Shown: piece after piece, positions 20,635 through 28,515 of the stretch
Position numbering within the stretch: the first letter of the stretch is position 1
Layout: each line of letters opens with the position of its first letter
Origin: Streptomyces sp. DHE7-1
GTDB lineage: Bacteria; Actinomycetota; Actinomycetes; Streptomycetales; Streptomycetaceae
NCBI GenBank assembly: GCA_016432725.1
Contig: JACJDG010000003.1
Location: 4,836,001-4,900,000, forward strand
DNA: 64,000 nt
Reading direction: 5' to 3'
The notes under the pieces: model-generated
Seen by the model: only the letters and a program-made list of their open reading frames with translations
Database searches by the model: none
Told to the model about the DNA's origin: nothing
Program-made: the position numbers and the translations under genes

Positions 20635-22097
20635 GTGTTGAAGACTGGCAAGGAACACCTCGAGAGCCTGCGTGACGGCCGTCGTGTCTACATCGGCCGG
20701 ACGCTTGTTGAAGATGTGACCACACACCCGGCTTTCGCGCGTGCGGCCCAGACGATCTCCGATCTCTACGACCTGAAGGCGGACCCCGCCAACAGTGAAG
20801 TAATGACGTATGTGGAGGACGGGGAAAGGCACAGCTCGTATTTCATGCGAGCAAGGAGCCGTGAGGATCTGGCAAAGCGATCGGCTGCTCACAAGCGGAT
20901 TGCCGACCTGAGTTACGGCCTGCTCGGCCGCTCTCCGGATTACGTGGCGAGCTTCGTCACGGGCATGGCCGTATCCCCTGAAGTCTTCAATGACACTTCC
21001 GACCGGGTCGTCGCCTACTGGCGCCATATGCGCGACAACGACGTCTACGCGGCACATGCGATCGTCGCTCCTCAGGCGGCCCGCGATCCGAAATTCTACG
21101 AGCGTGAGAACCTCCCGATTCCGACCCTCCGGGTCGTCGGCGAGGACGACGCGGGCGTGATCGTGCACGGCATGAAGATGCTGGCGACCGGGGCGGTCCT
21201 CGCCAACGAGATCTGGATCGGCAACATCCTGCCCCTGGCCCCGGAGAACGAGGCCGAGTCGATCACCATGGCGGTGCCGTGCAACGCGCCCGGCGTGTCG
21301 CTGTGGTCGCGCAAACCGCTAGCCACCGCCGCCGCGGAGGAGTTCGACGCCCCGCTGAGCCGGCGGTTCGACGAGACCGACGCCATGGTCCTCTTCGACC
21401 ACGTGCACATCCCCTGGGAGCGCGTCTTCGTCCACAACGACGTGCCGCTCTCGCGCGAGCTGTACTTCCGCACTCCGGCGCACGCCTACGGCAACCACCA
21501 GTCCAACGTCCGCTTCCACTCGAAGCTCGAACTGCTGGTGGGCGTCGCCAGCCGCATCGCGCGGTCGACGGGCGCCGAACAGGTGCCCGCCGTACGGGAG
21601 AAGCTCGGCCGGCTCGCCTCGCAGGAGGCGCTGCTGGCGGGGCTCATCGACGGCCAGCTCTGGGGCGCGGAGCCCTGGGGGGACGGCTACGTCACCTACA
21701 ACCGGCGCTCCATGTACGCCGCCATGAACTGGTGCGTCGAGCACTACTCCGAGCTGATCGACGTCCTGCGCGAGCTGTGCGGCGGCGGGGCGCTGCAGTT
21801 CCCGGCCGACTGCTCCGTCCTGGCCGACGACGAACTGCGGCGGACGTTCGAGGAGTTCTGGCACACCCCGCAGCTCGCCGCCGTCGAGCGGATGAAGCTG
21901 CACAAGCTGGCCTGGGACTTCGTGGGCAGCGAGTTCGCCGGCCGCCACCAGCAGTACGAGAAGTTCTACGCCGGTGCCGGGTTCATCGTGCGCGGCCACA
22001 ACTACCGCGAGGCCCCTGGGACCACTTCCACGGCATCGTGGACGGACTGCTGGACTCGTACACGCACCCGTCCGACGTGCCCGGCTCCCCGTCGTGA
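20635..22097 (+). CDS. HpaB-type FADH2-dependent aromatic monooxygenase (frame broken once)
   Basis: About 487 residues. The start is uncertain: GTG 20635 or TTG 20638 match the family beginning (LKTGKEHLESLRDGRRVYI), while TTG 20623 is possible. The family is 4-hydroxyphenylacetate 3-monooxygenase, large component. Typical segments are HKRIADLSYGLLGRSPDY, HGMKMLATGAVLANE and FDHVHIPWERVFVH. The normal ending NYREAPWDHFHGIVDGLLD is split: the frame changes at the CCCC run near 22013-22016, where one C seems missing. After correction the stop at 22095-22097 overlaps the reductase start (GTGA). Its partner reductase follows directly. In this setting it could hydroxylate (chloro)kynurenine or (chloro)anthranilate to the 3-hydroxy form needed by the following dioxygenase, replacing the usual kynurenine 3-monooxygenase; that is inference. 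Confidence 0.88.
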
Positions 22098-22651
22098 GCG
22101 CCACGACGACCCCGGGTGTGACCATCTCCGACTTCCGGCTCGGCATGAGCCGGCTGGCCGGCGGGGTGAGCGTGATCGCCACCGGCACCGCCGCCGACCC
22201 GGCGGGCCGGCGGGGCATGACCGCGACCGCGGTGTGCTCCCTGTGCGCCGAGCCGCCGAGCCTGGTCGTCTGCCTGAACCACGCGGCCGGCACCCGGGAA
22301 CGGCTCGTGCACAACGGGGTGTTCTCCGTCAACGTCCTGGCCGGCGACGACCTCGACGTCGCGCGGACGTTCGCCGGCCTGCACGGCACCTTCGGAGCGG
22401 AACGGTTCAGCAGCGGTGACTGGTCACCGGGAACGCTGGGCGTGCCCGTGCTCGGCAGCGCCCTGGCCTCCTTCGAGTGCCGGGTCGCGGAGTCCGTGGA
22501 GCACGGCACGCACGCCCTCCTCATCGGGCACATCGAGTCGATCCGCTGGGCGGACGAGGCCGGCGGCGCGGCCGAGCCGCTCCTCTACTACAGCCAGAGA
22601 TTCCACGGTCTCGGTACAGAGGTCGGGGTGACAGGGGGTCCCACAAGATGA
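22094..22651 (+). CDS. Flavin reductase, HpaC type
   Basis: 185 residues from GTG 22094, overlapping the HpaB stop, which implies coupled translation. It is a flavin-reductase-like (FMN-binding split barrel) domain: FRLGMSRLAGGVSVIATG at the start, TATAVCSLCAEPPSLVVCLN near 45-65 and FSVNVLAGDD near 78-88. It uses NAD(P)H to make free reduced flavin. The HpaB monooxygenase is the obvious client. The tryptophan halogenase also needs FADH2 and has no reductase of its own nearby, so one reductase may serve both enzymes. Its stop overlaps the next start by ATGA. Confidence 0.9.
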   Translation: MSATTTPGVTISDFRLGMSRLAGGVSVIATGTAADPAGRRGMTATAVCSLCAEPPSLVVCLNHAAGTRERLVHNGVFSVNVLAGDDLDVARTFAGLHGTFGAERFSSGDWSPGTLGVPVLGSALASFECRVAESVEHGTHALLIGHIESIRWADEAGGAAEPLLYYSQRFHGLGTEVGVTGGPTR

Positions 22652-23205
22652 CCGAGCAGACCGACGCCCGCCCGGGCATCGTCTCCGTCGAAGAGCTCCG
22701 CAAGGCCGGCAGCGCCGCCTTCCCCGGCGCGCTGGCCGCCAAGTCGCTCTATCCGGAGTCCGACTTCGAGGTCGTGCTGGTACGCGGCCCGAACAGCCGC
22801 AACGACTTCCACGTCAACCCGTACGACGAGCTGTTCCTCCAGGTGGAGGGCACCATCCGGGTCGACACCCGGGAGCAGGGCGGCGCGCCGCGGCGCAACC
22901 TCGTGCACGAGGGCGAACTGTTCGTCGTGCCCGCGGGCACCGCCCACTCCCCGCTGCGCCCCGAGGGCACCTGGGGCCTCGTCGTCGAGGTCCGCAGGAA
23001 GCCGGGCGACACCGAGGCCGTGGAGTGGTACTGCGACCGGTGCGACGCGCTCATCGAACGGGTGACCATGGAGTCGTCGCGGATGATCGAGTCCCTGATG
23101 CCGCTGCTCAACGAGTTCCAGGCCTCCGAGGACCGCCGCACCTGCGGTTCCTGCGGACACGTCCTCGCCGTGCCGGGCCCCTTCGTCATGGAGGGGCCGG
23201 CATGA
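22648..23205 (+). CDS. 3-Hydroxyanthranilate 3,4-dioxygenase
   Basis: 185 residues from ATG 22648, overlapping the reductase stop. It is a cupin extradiol dioxygenase that opens 3-hydroxyanthranilate to 2-amino-3-carboxymuconate semialdehyde (ACMS). Fe ligands are expected from the His in DFHVNPYDE, the Glu of the same motif, and the His of GTAHSPLRPEGT. The bacterial C-terminal extension is present, with two CxxC pairs (CDRC and CGSC) for a rubredoxin-like iron site. Length and motifs are those of NbaC from nitrobenzoate degradation. Its presence in an NRPS cluster means the kynurenine branch is probably cleaved further rather than loaded as kynurenine. Confidence 0.93.
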   Translation: MTEQTDARPGIVSVEELRKAGSAAFPGALAAKSLYPESDFEVVLVRGPNSRNDFHVNPYDELFLQVEGTIRVDTREQGGAPRRNLVHEGELFVVPAGTAHSPLRPEGTWGLVVEVRRKPGDTEAVEWYCDRCDALIERVTMESSRMIESLMPLLNEFQASEDRRTCGSCGHVLAVPGPFVMEGPA

Positions 23206-24218
23206 CGGATGGCGCCCGGCCCCGGCTGGTCGACTGCCATACCCACACGCTGCCCCGGCACTGGCTCGACCTCGCCGAGCGCTACGGCGACGCCCGCTGG
23301 CCGGTCCGGCGCGCGGTCGACGACTGCACCGCCGACCTGTTCGTGAACGGCAGGCACTTCCGCACGGTCCCGCACACCTGCTGGGACCCGGCGGCGAGGA
23401 TCGAGCAGATGGACGCCTCAGGCGTCGCGAGCCAGTGGCTGTCCGTCACCCCGGTGATGTTCGGCTACTGGGCGCCGCCCCCGCAGGCGGCGGAGATGGC
23501 CCGGCACGTCAACGACGGCATCGCCGAGATGGTGCGGCACGCACCCAACCGCTTCACCGGCCTGGCCACCCTGCCGATGGGCGACCCGGACCTCGCCGTC
23601 GCGGAGCTGGAGCGCGCCGTGCGCGAGCTGGGCCTGCGCGGAGTGGAGATCGGCACCAACATCGCCGGCCGCGAACTCGACGACCCGATGCTGAAGCCGG
23701 TCTTCGAGGCCGTCGCCGAGCTGGACGTGCCGGTGCTGGTCCACCCCTGGGACGTACGCTCCGCGGACCGGCTGACCCGCTACAACGCCATGTACACCGT
23801 CGGCATGCCCACCGAGACCGCGTACGCGGCGCTCGCCCTGCTGCACGGCGGCGTGCTGAGCGCGAACCCCGCCCTGCGCGTCCTGCTCGCGCACGGGGCC
23901 GGCGCGCTCGCCTGGCTGCTGCCGCGCGTCGACCGGGGCTGGGCGACCTGGCCGGACAAGCGGGGCGGCGCGGCCGAGCCCCCGGGGACGACCGCCCGGC
24001 GGCTGTGGGCCGACTCGCTCGCCGGCGACGAGGCCAACCTGCGGCTCGTCGCGGGCCGGATCGGCTGGGACCACATCGTGCTCGGCACCGACTACCCCTT
24101 CCCGTTCGGCGAGGAGCGCCCGGGGGACGCCGTCGAGCGGTCCTCGCTCGACGAGGACGTCAAGACGGCGATCCTCTCCGGCAACGCCTCCGCACTGCTG
24201 ACGGCAGCCGCCCGGTAA
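23202..24218 (+). CDS. 2-Amino-3-carboxymuconate-6-semialdehyde decarboxylase (ACMSD)
   Basis: 338 residues from ATG 23202, overlapping the previous stop by ATGA. It belongs to the amidohydrolase superfamily: metal site HTHTLP near residue 12, a His in VLVHPWDV near 183, and the Asp of GTDYPFPFG near 300. It removes the C1 carboxylate of ACMS to give 2-aminomuconate semialdehyde. In bacteria the pair with 3-hydroxyanthranilate dioxygenase defines the NbaC-NbaD step. The unstable product can close to picolinate without an enzyme or be oxidised by the aldehyde dehydrogenase two genes later. Confidence 0.93.
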   Translation: MTDGARPRLVDCHTHTLPRHWLDLAERYGDARWPVRRAVDDCTADLFVNGRHFRTVPHTCWDPAARIEQMDASGVASQWLSVTPVMFGYWAPPPQAAEMARHVNDGIAEMVRHAPNRFTGLATLPMGDPDLAVAELERAVRELGLRGVEIGTNIAGRELDDPMLKPVFEAVAELDVPVLVHPWDVRSADRLTRYNAMYTVGMPTETAYAALALLHGGVLSANPALRVLLAHGAGALAWLLPRVDRGWATWPDKRGGAAEPPGTTARRLWADSLAGDEANLRLVAGRIGWDHIVLGTDYPFPFGEERPGDAVERSSLDEDVKTAILSGNASALLTAAAR

Positions 24219-24276
24219 CCAGCGTCATGACCCGGCCTCCGCGGCCGCGACGACCACACACGACCGAGGTTCGACA

Positions 24277-24738
24277 TTGAGTACTGACACCGCATCGGCG
24301 GAGGCGCGCTTCGAGGAGCTGGGGCTGTCGTTCCCGCACTCTCCCGCGCGCACCGGAAACTTCCTGAGCACCGTGCGCGTCGGCGACCTGCTGTTCGTGT
24401 CCGGACAGGGCAGCCACGACATCCGGGGCAAGATCGGCGTCGACATCGACGAGGACACCGCCCGGCTGGCCGCCCGCGAGGCCGGGCTGCGCCTGCTCGC
24501 CCTCGTCAGGGAGGAACTCGGCTCCCTCGACCGCGTGAAGCGGATCGTGAAGCTGCTCGGGTTCGTCAACTGCCTGCCCGGCTTCGACCGTGGTCCGCAG
24601 GTCATCAACGGGGCCTCCGACCTGCTCGTCGAGGTGTTCGGGGAGGCGGGCCGGCACGCGCGCTCGGCCATCGGCGCGATCGCGCTGCCCCACGACTTCG
24701 CCGTGGAGATCGAGATGATCGTCCAGGTCGAGTCGTGA
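24277..24738 (+). CDS. RidA-family protein, candidate 2-aminomuconate deaminase
   Basis: 153 residues. The start is TTG 24277, with CGAGG eight bases upstream, about 60 bases after the ACMSD stop. The core pattern VGDLLFVSGQGS, the conserved Arg in HARSAIGAIALP, and FAVEIEMIVQ match the Rid/YjgF fold, including the Arg that binds the carboxylate of enamine substrates. In the nitrobenzoate and aminophenol pathways a RidA relative (NbaF/AmnD) deaminates 2-aminomuconate; gene context makes that the best guess. If deamination does occur, the final unit would lose its amino group; if not, the protein may only clear reactive enamines. Confidence 0.75.
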   Translation: MSTDTASAEARFEELGLSFPHSPARTGNFLSTVRVGDLLFVSGQGSHDIRGKIGVDIDEDTARLAAREAGLRLLALVREELGSLDRVKRIVKLLGFVNCLPGFDRGPQVINGASDLLVEVFGEAGRHARSAIGAIALPHDFAVEIEMIVQVES

Positions 24739-24769
24739 CGGCGGCGCCCATCCACCAAAACGGCGCGTC

Positions 24770-26209
24770 ATGACCGGGCTCGAGCGCTTCGGCCATGTCA
24801 TCGGCGGCAGGACCACCGGCTCCGCCGACGGCGCCACCATGGTCTCCGTCGACCCCACCACCCGTACGGCCTGGGCGGAGGTGGCCCTGGGGTCGGCGGT
24901 GGACGTCGACCGGGCGGTCGCGTCCGCCCGCGAGGCCTTCGACGAGGGCCCCTGGCCCCGGATGACGCAGGCTGAGCGGTCCCGCCTCCTGCACTCCTTC
25001 GCCGACGTGCTGCTCTCCCACGCGGACGAGCTGGGTCTGCTCGACACCCGTGACATGGGGCGCCCGCTCACGGCCACGCGGGACAACGACGTGGTGCGCG
25101 GCGCGGCCAACTTCCGCTTCTTCGCCGACGACGCGCGCCTCGCCGCCGACGCCTCGTTCCCGGGCCACCCGGGCCACCACATCTACACCCGCCACGAACC
25201 GGCCGGGGTGGTGGCCGCGGTGTCACCCTGGAACTTCCCGCTGATGCAGGCCACGTGGAAGATCGCGCCGGCCCTCGCCTACGGCAACACCGTCGTCCTC
25301 AAGCCCGCCGAGCAGAGCCCCGCCTCCGCCACCCGGCTCGCCGAACTCGCCCTGGAGGCCGGTCTGCCGCCCGGCGTGCTCAACGTCGTGCACGGCCTCG
25401 GACCCGCCGGCGCGGGCGAGGCCCTGGTCTCCCACCAGGGCGTCGACCTGATCACCTTCACCGGGGAGACCCGCACCGGAGAGGCGATCATGCGGTCCGC
25501 CGCCGCGGGGGTCCGGGCCGTCAGCTTCGAACTCGGCGGCAAGGGCGCCTCGGTCGTCTTCGACGACGCCGACATCGACCGGGCCGTGGCCGTCGCCGCC
25601 GACGCGGCCTTCTCCAACGCCGGCCAGATCTGCCTCGCGGGCTCCCGCGTCCTGGTCCAGCGCGGCGTGCACGACCGGGTGGTCGCGGCGCTGGTCGAAC
25701 GGGCGGAGCGGCTGCGCCTGGGCGACCCGCGCGAGCCGGGGACCGACATCGGGCCGCTCTCCTCCGAGGAGCACCACGCCAAGGTCACCGGGCACCTGCG
25801 CCGGGCCGCCGAGGAGGGCGCCGAACTGCTGACCGGAGGCCCCCGGGACGGCTGGTGGGTTGCCCCGGCCGTGGTCGTGGACGCCGCACCCGACGCGGCG
25901 ATCTGCCGGGAGGAGGTCTTCGGCCCCGTCGTCACCGTCCACCCCTTCGACACCGAGGAGGATGCCGTACGCATCGCCAACGCGACCCCCTACGGCCTGT
26001 CCGCCATGGTGTTCACCAGCCGGCTGGCGCGCGCCCACCGGGTCGCCGGACGACTGCGGGCGGGCAACGTCTGGGTCAACTGCTTCTGGGTGCGCGACCT
26101 GCGCTCGCCCTTCGGCGGCTTCGGCCGGTCCGGCGTCGGCCGCGAGGGCGGCGGCCACTCCCGTGAGTTCTTCACCGAGGCCAAGACCGTGGTGATGGAC
26201 GTCGGCTGA
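24770..26209 (+). CDS. Aldehyde dehydrogenase, candidate 2-aminomuconate semialdehyde dehydrogenase
   Basis: 479 residues from ATG 24770. It is a class ALDH: SPWNFPLMQATWKIAPAL (NAD site), the Glu in SFELGGKGAS near 256, the catalytic Cys in NAGQICLAGSR near 290, and EEVFGPVVTVHPF near 388. The order dioxygenase, decarboxylase, deaminase, ALDH mirrors the nba operon, so oxidation of 2-aminomuconate semialdehyde (possibly chlorinated) to the muconate acid is the likely role. A general aldehyde dehydrogenase cannot be excluded from sequence alone. It is separated from the SDR gene by 150 bases that carry direct repeats. Confidence 0.85.
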   Translation: MTGLERFGHVIGGRTTGSADGATMVSVDPTTRTAWAEVALGSAVDVDRAVASAREAFDEGPWPRMTQAERSRLLHSFADVLLSHADELGLLDTRDMGRPLTATRDNDVVRGAANFRFFADDARLAADASFPGHPGHHIYTRHEPAGVVAAVSPWNFPLMQATWKIAPALAYGNTVVLKPAEQSPASATRLAELALEAGLPPGVLNVVHGLGPAGAGEALVSHQGVDLITFTGETRTGEAIMRSAAAGVRAVSFELGGKGASVVFDDADIDRAVAVAADAAFSNAGQICLAGSRVLVQRGVHDRVVAALVERAERLRLGDPREPGTDIGPLSSEEHHAKVTGHLRRAAEEGAELLTGGPRDGWWVAPAVVVDAAPDAAICREEVFGPVVTVHPFDTEEDAVRIANATPYGLSAMVFTSRLARAHRVAGRLRAGNVWVNCFWVRDLRSPFGGFGRSGVGREGGGHSREFFTEAKTVVMDVG

Positions 26210-26248
26210 CGCGGGCTCCACCGTCCGGCCCGTCCCCGGCCGGCGCGC

Positions 26249-26325
26249 CTTCCGTACCGACCGGAACCGATCTCTCTTCCCCGAGCCGACTTCCGTACCC
26301 GAACCGAGCCTCCCGTACGGAACCG
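26249..26325. repeat. Three imperfect direct repeats before the SDR gene
   Basis: Units of the form CTTCCGTACC...GAACCG occur at 26249-26269, 26290-26306 and, with changes, 26310-26325. They lie in the only sizeable gap inside the plus-strand operon, 35 bases upstream of the SDR start with its AGGAGG site. They may be regulator half-sites for an internal promoter. Confidence 0.5.
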
Positions 26326-26359
26326 GCTCTTCACCTATGCCTAGGAGGTAATCAACCCC

Positions 26360-27133
26360 ATGGACCTTGGTATCCGAGGGCGCGTCGCGATCGTCTGCGC
26401 CTCGACCGCCGGACTCGGTGAGGCAACCGCACGGGCGCTCGCCGCCGAAGGGGCCCGCGTGGTGGTCTGCGGGCGGCGCGGGGACCTCGCCAAGGAGATC
26501 GCCGCGCAGCTCCCCGAGGCGATCGGCGTCGAGATCGACCTCGTGGCGCCGGACGGCCCCGCCCGGCTGGTCGCCGCCACCGAGGAGGCCTTCGGGCCGG
26601 CCGACATCGTGGTCCTGAACAGCCCCGGGCCGCCGCCCGGCGGTTCGCAGGACATCGGGGACGCCGACATCGTCGCGGCGATGGAGTCCCTGGTCCTGCC
26701 CCACCAGCGGCTGGTGTCCCTGGTCCTGCCGGGGATGCGGGAACGCGGCTGGGGGCGTGTCCTGTCCCTGGCGTCGATCGGTGTCGTCACCCCGATCCCC
26801 AGCCTGGCGCTGTCCAACATCGGGCGGGCCGCCCTGGGCGGATACCTCAAGACCCTCGCGACCGAGGTCGCGGGTGACGGAGTCACGGTCAACATGCTGC
26901 TCCCCGGGCGCATCGAGACCGCGCGCACGGTCCAGATGAACACCTACCGGGCCGCCCGCGAGGGCATCGGCGTGGAGGAGTTCGCGGCGCGGGCGCAGGC
27001 GGCCATCCCGGCCCGCCGGTACGGGCAGCCGGACGAGTTCGGCGCCGTCGCGGCCTTCCTGTGCAGCGAGGCCGCCTCCTACGTCACGGGCACCGCGCTG
27101 CGGTGCGACGGCGGCGCCGTGCCCTCGCTCTGA
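26360..27133 (+). CDS. Atypical short-chain dehydrogenase/reductase lacking YxxxK
   Basis: 257 residues from ATG 26360; AGGAGG lies 10 bases upstream. The N-terminal Rossmann motif is ASTAGLGEATARALAAEG, and the end TALRCDGGAVPSL is standard for SDRs. The catalytic region reads LASIGVVTPIPSLALSNIGR, so Ser is kept but the usual Tyr-x-x-x-Lys is replaced by a Ser/Leu...Arg pattern. Such variants form a known but poorly characterised SDR branch often annotated as 3-oxoacyl-ACP reductase. In this operon it could reduce a muconate-derived ketone or act as an isomerase-like enzyme. Its activity may not be classical hydride transfer. Confidence 0.82.
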   Translation: MDLGIRGRVAIVCASTAGLGEATARALAAEGARVVVCGRRGDLAKEIAAQLPEAIGVEIDLVAPDGPARLVAATEEAFGPADIVVLNSPGPPPGGSQDIGDADIVAAMESLVLPHQRLVSLVLPGMRERGWGRVLSLASIGVVTPIPSLALSNIGRAALGGYLKTLATEVAGDGVTVNMLLPGRIETARTVQMNTYRAAREGIGVEEFAARAQAAIPARRYGQPDEFGAVAAFLCSEAASYVTGTALRCDGGAVPSL

Positions 27134-27158
27134 CCGACTCCCACCCAAGAGAGGGCAG

Positions 27159-28430
27159 ATGACCCAGAACCAAGTGGCGTTGCTGTTCTTCGACCTCGCT
27201 CTCATCCTCCTGGTGGCCCAGCTCGCGGGCCGCGCCGCCCGCGCGCTCGGTCAGCCCGCGGTGCTCGGCGAGATAGTCGCCGGCATCCTCCTGGGCCCCA
27301 CGCTGCTGCACGGCTCGCTGTCCGACACCCTGTTCCCGGCGGACCTCCGCCCGTACCTGAGCGCCCTGGCCAACGTCGGTCTGGTCCTGTTCATGTTCGT
27401 GGTGGGCCTGGAATTCGACTACGGGCGGCTGCGCGGTTTCGGCCGGGTGACCGGTGTCACCGCGCTCAGCGCGGCCCTGGTGCCCTTCGGGCTCGGCTCC
27501 CTGCTGGCCCTGCACCTCGCCGGCACCCACCACAGCAGGCACCACCTCGGCTTCGTGCTGTTCTTCGGCGTGGCGATGTCGATCACGGCCTTCCCGGTCC
27601 TCGCCAGGATCCTCGTGGACCGGCGGATGAACCGGACGCTGGTCGGCTCGATCGCGCTGTCCGCCGCCGCCTCGTGCGACCTGGCCGCCTGGACCATGCT
27701 GGCGATCGTCCAGGCGATGGTGGGCGGCGGCGGTTCCGCCCACTGGACGACCGTGCTGGTGGTGCCCTTCGCCGGGCTGCTCGCGTTCGTCGTCAGACCG
27801 CTGCTGAGGCGGCTGCTCACCCACGACGGCGAGGCCGTCCCGCTGACCGTCACGCGCTTCGTCACGGTGGTGGCCGGCCTGTTCGCCTCGGCGGCGGTGA
27901 CCGAACTGATCGGCCTGCACTTCGTGTTCGGGGCGTTCCTGTTCGGTCTGGTCGTCCCCCGGCAGGCCACCGCGAAGGCCCGCGAGGAGCTGATGCGGCA
28001 CTCCCAGACGGGCACCGCCTTCCTGCTGCCGGTCTACTTCGTCGTCTCCGGCTTCAAGGTCGACCTCAGCACCGTGGGCTCCAGCGGACTGCTGGAACTC
28101 GCGCTGATCGTGCTCACCGCCGTCTTCGGCAAGGTCGCGGGCACCTACCTCGCCGCGCGGACTCAGGGGATGACGTCACGGCACTCGGCGGTCCTGGCCA
28201 CCCTGATGAACACCCGCGGGCTGACCGAACTCATCGTGCTCGGCGTGGGCCTGCAGATCGGGATGCTCGACAACAGCCTCTACTCGCAGATGGTTGTCAT
28301 GGCGGTCGTCACGACCGGCATGGCCGGCGTCCTGCTGCGCCGGCTGGCCGGGCCCGAGGACCACAACCTGCTGGAGGAGCCCTCGACGCCGGCGCCGCTG
28401 GCCGAAGCGGGCGAACGCACCGGTCGCTGA
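27159..28430 (+). CDS. Cation/proton antiporter, CPA2 (KefB/NapA-like)
   Basis: 423 residues from ATG 27159, 25 bases after the SDR stop with AGAGAGGGCAG upstream. It has about 12 hydrophobic helices, with LGEIVAGILLGPTLL in helix 2-3, the ITAFPVLARIL motif and SAAASCDLAAW where the ion-binding Asp is expected. Antiporters of this group are common companions in Streptomyces antibiotic clusters and may serve self-resistance or pH/ion balance. It is the last gene of the plus-strand operon, followed by a hairpin shared with the convergent NRPS gene. Confidence 0.85.
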   Translation: MTQNQVALLFFDLALILLVAQLAGRAARALGQPAVLGEIVAGILLGPTLLHGSLSDTLFPADLRPYLSALANVGLVLFMFVVGLEFDYGRLRGFGRVTGVTALSAALVPFGLGSLLALHLAGTHHSRHHLGFVLFFGVAMSITAFPVLARILVDRRMNRTLVGSIALSAAASCDLAAWTMLAIVQAMVGGGGSAHWTTVLVVPFAGLLAFVVRPLLRRLLTHDGEAVPLTVTRFVTVVAGLFASAAVTELIGLHFVFGAFLFGLVVPRQATAKAREELMRHSQTGTAFLLPVYFVVSGFKVDLSTVGSSGLLELALIVLTAVFGKVAGTYLAARTQGMTSRHSAVLATLMNTRGLTELIVLGVGLQIGMLDNSLYSQMVVMAVVTTGMAGVLLRRLAGPEDHNLLEEPSTPAPLAEAGERTGR

Positions 28431-28456
28431 GCGGACCGGGCCGACGGCGAACTCCG

Positions 28457-28488
28457 CCGCCCGCGTGGGGACCACCTCGCGCGGGCGG
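28457..28488. terminator. Hairpin between convergent antiporter and NRPS genes
   Basis: CCGCCCGCG (28457-28465) and CGCGGGCGG (28480-28488) are perfect complements with a 14-base loop, located between two convergent stop codons. It is likely to act in both directions. Confidence 0.55.
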
Positions 28489-28515
28489 GGGCGTGCCGTC
28501 CCGCCGGCCCGGGTC

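Noticed and set aside
21319-22533. 404-residue minus-strand frame opposite the HpaB and reductase genes.
   Set aside because: No domain motif and reversed codon bias; both plus-strand enzymes are well supported.
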